Translations under genes and position numbers: made by a program
Assembly: GCA_040880365.1 (NCBI GenBank)
Contig: JBBDIO010000243.1
Span: 1-13,196, forward strand
Direction of reading: 5' to 3'
Length of the DNA: 13,196 nt
Origin: JBBDIO01 sp040880365
Lineage (GTDB): Bacteria; Chloroflexota; Anaerolineae; Caldilineales; Caldilineaceae
Notes under the pieces: model-generated
Database searches by the model: none
What the model saw: only the letters and a program-made list of their open reading frames with translations
What the model was told of the DNA's origin: nothing
In this document: piece by piece, positions 13,158 through 13,196 of the stretch
Numbering within the stretch: the first letter of the stretch is position 1
Layout of the letters: each line of letters starts with the position of its first letter

Positions 13158-13196
13158 CTACGCCAGGATTTCGGTGATAACACCGGCGCCCACTGT
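13158..13196 (-). CDS. tuf: Elongation factor Tu, C-terminal end only (partial)
   Basis: Only 12 codons and a TAG stop (13158-13160) are in the window. They read TVGAGVITEILA, which matches the conserved EF-Tu C-terminus (TVGAGVVTKI-type). Its position before tRNA-Trp and secE supports the assignment. The rest of the gene lies beyond the right edge. Confidence 0.85.
   Translation of the reverse strand, partial: TVGAGVITEILA

Overview
The window looks like a chromosomal segment of a GC-rich bacterium, most probably Chloroflexota (Anaerolineae/Caldilineae-like). The reasons are the holB-ricT pairing usual in Gram-positive and related monoderm lineages, a lipoprotein-anchored solute-binding protein with a Pro/Ala/Thr linker, the style of the intergenic palindromes, and the protein character. 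Phylum placement is an inference. The two halves of the window differ in nature.

Left half (1-8705), mixed metabolic and housekeeping genes. A sulfatase without a signal peptide (72-1700, minus) lies downstream of a zinc-type medium-chain dehydrogenase (1921-2967, minus). Between them is a doublet of REP-like hairpins. Divergent from the dehydrogenase is queG (3169-4512, plus), the last step of queuosine synthesis. It converges on ricT (4569-5663, minus) across a perfect 12-bp hairpin. holB (5750-6850, minus) lies just upstream of ricT, an order also known from Bacillus subtilis. An orphan ABC-type solute-binding lipoprotein (7018-8604, plus) is divergent from holB. It ends at a perfect 18-bp bidirectional terminator shared with the ribosomal cluster.

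Right half (8797-13196), all minus strand, read right to left: tuf (3' end only), tRNA-Trp(CCA), secE, nusG, rplK, rplA, rplJ, rplL. This is the classic translation/transcription cluster, but rpoB does not follow rplL. Each boundary carries visible regulation. There is a strong terminator 3 bases after the tRNA and a promoter for secE. Tandem 14-bp repeats and a possible L1-binding hairpin precede rplK, and rplA starts 1 base after the rplK stop. A leader of about 365 nt precedes rplJ, containing mutually exclusive helices and ending in an intrinsic terminator just before the rplJ Shine-Dalgarno. This fits autoregulation by L10-L12 through attenuation.

Most unusual points: the rplJ leader with a strand-specific alternative helix; the rplJ TTG start overlapped by a 7-codon ATG ORF; a 74-residue hyperacidic N-terminal extension on NusG; RicT with an added Cys triad and Arg/Gly-rich tail; a Ser/Ala/Glu insert between the lobes of the solute-binding protein; apparently leaderless queG and holB transcripts; and a covarying REP doublet. 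I found no CRISPR array, insertion sequence, phage gene or recognisable defence system.
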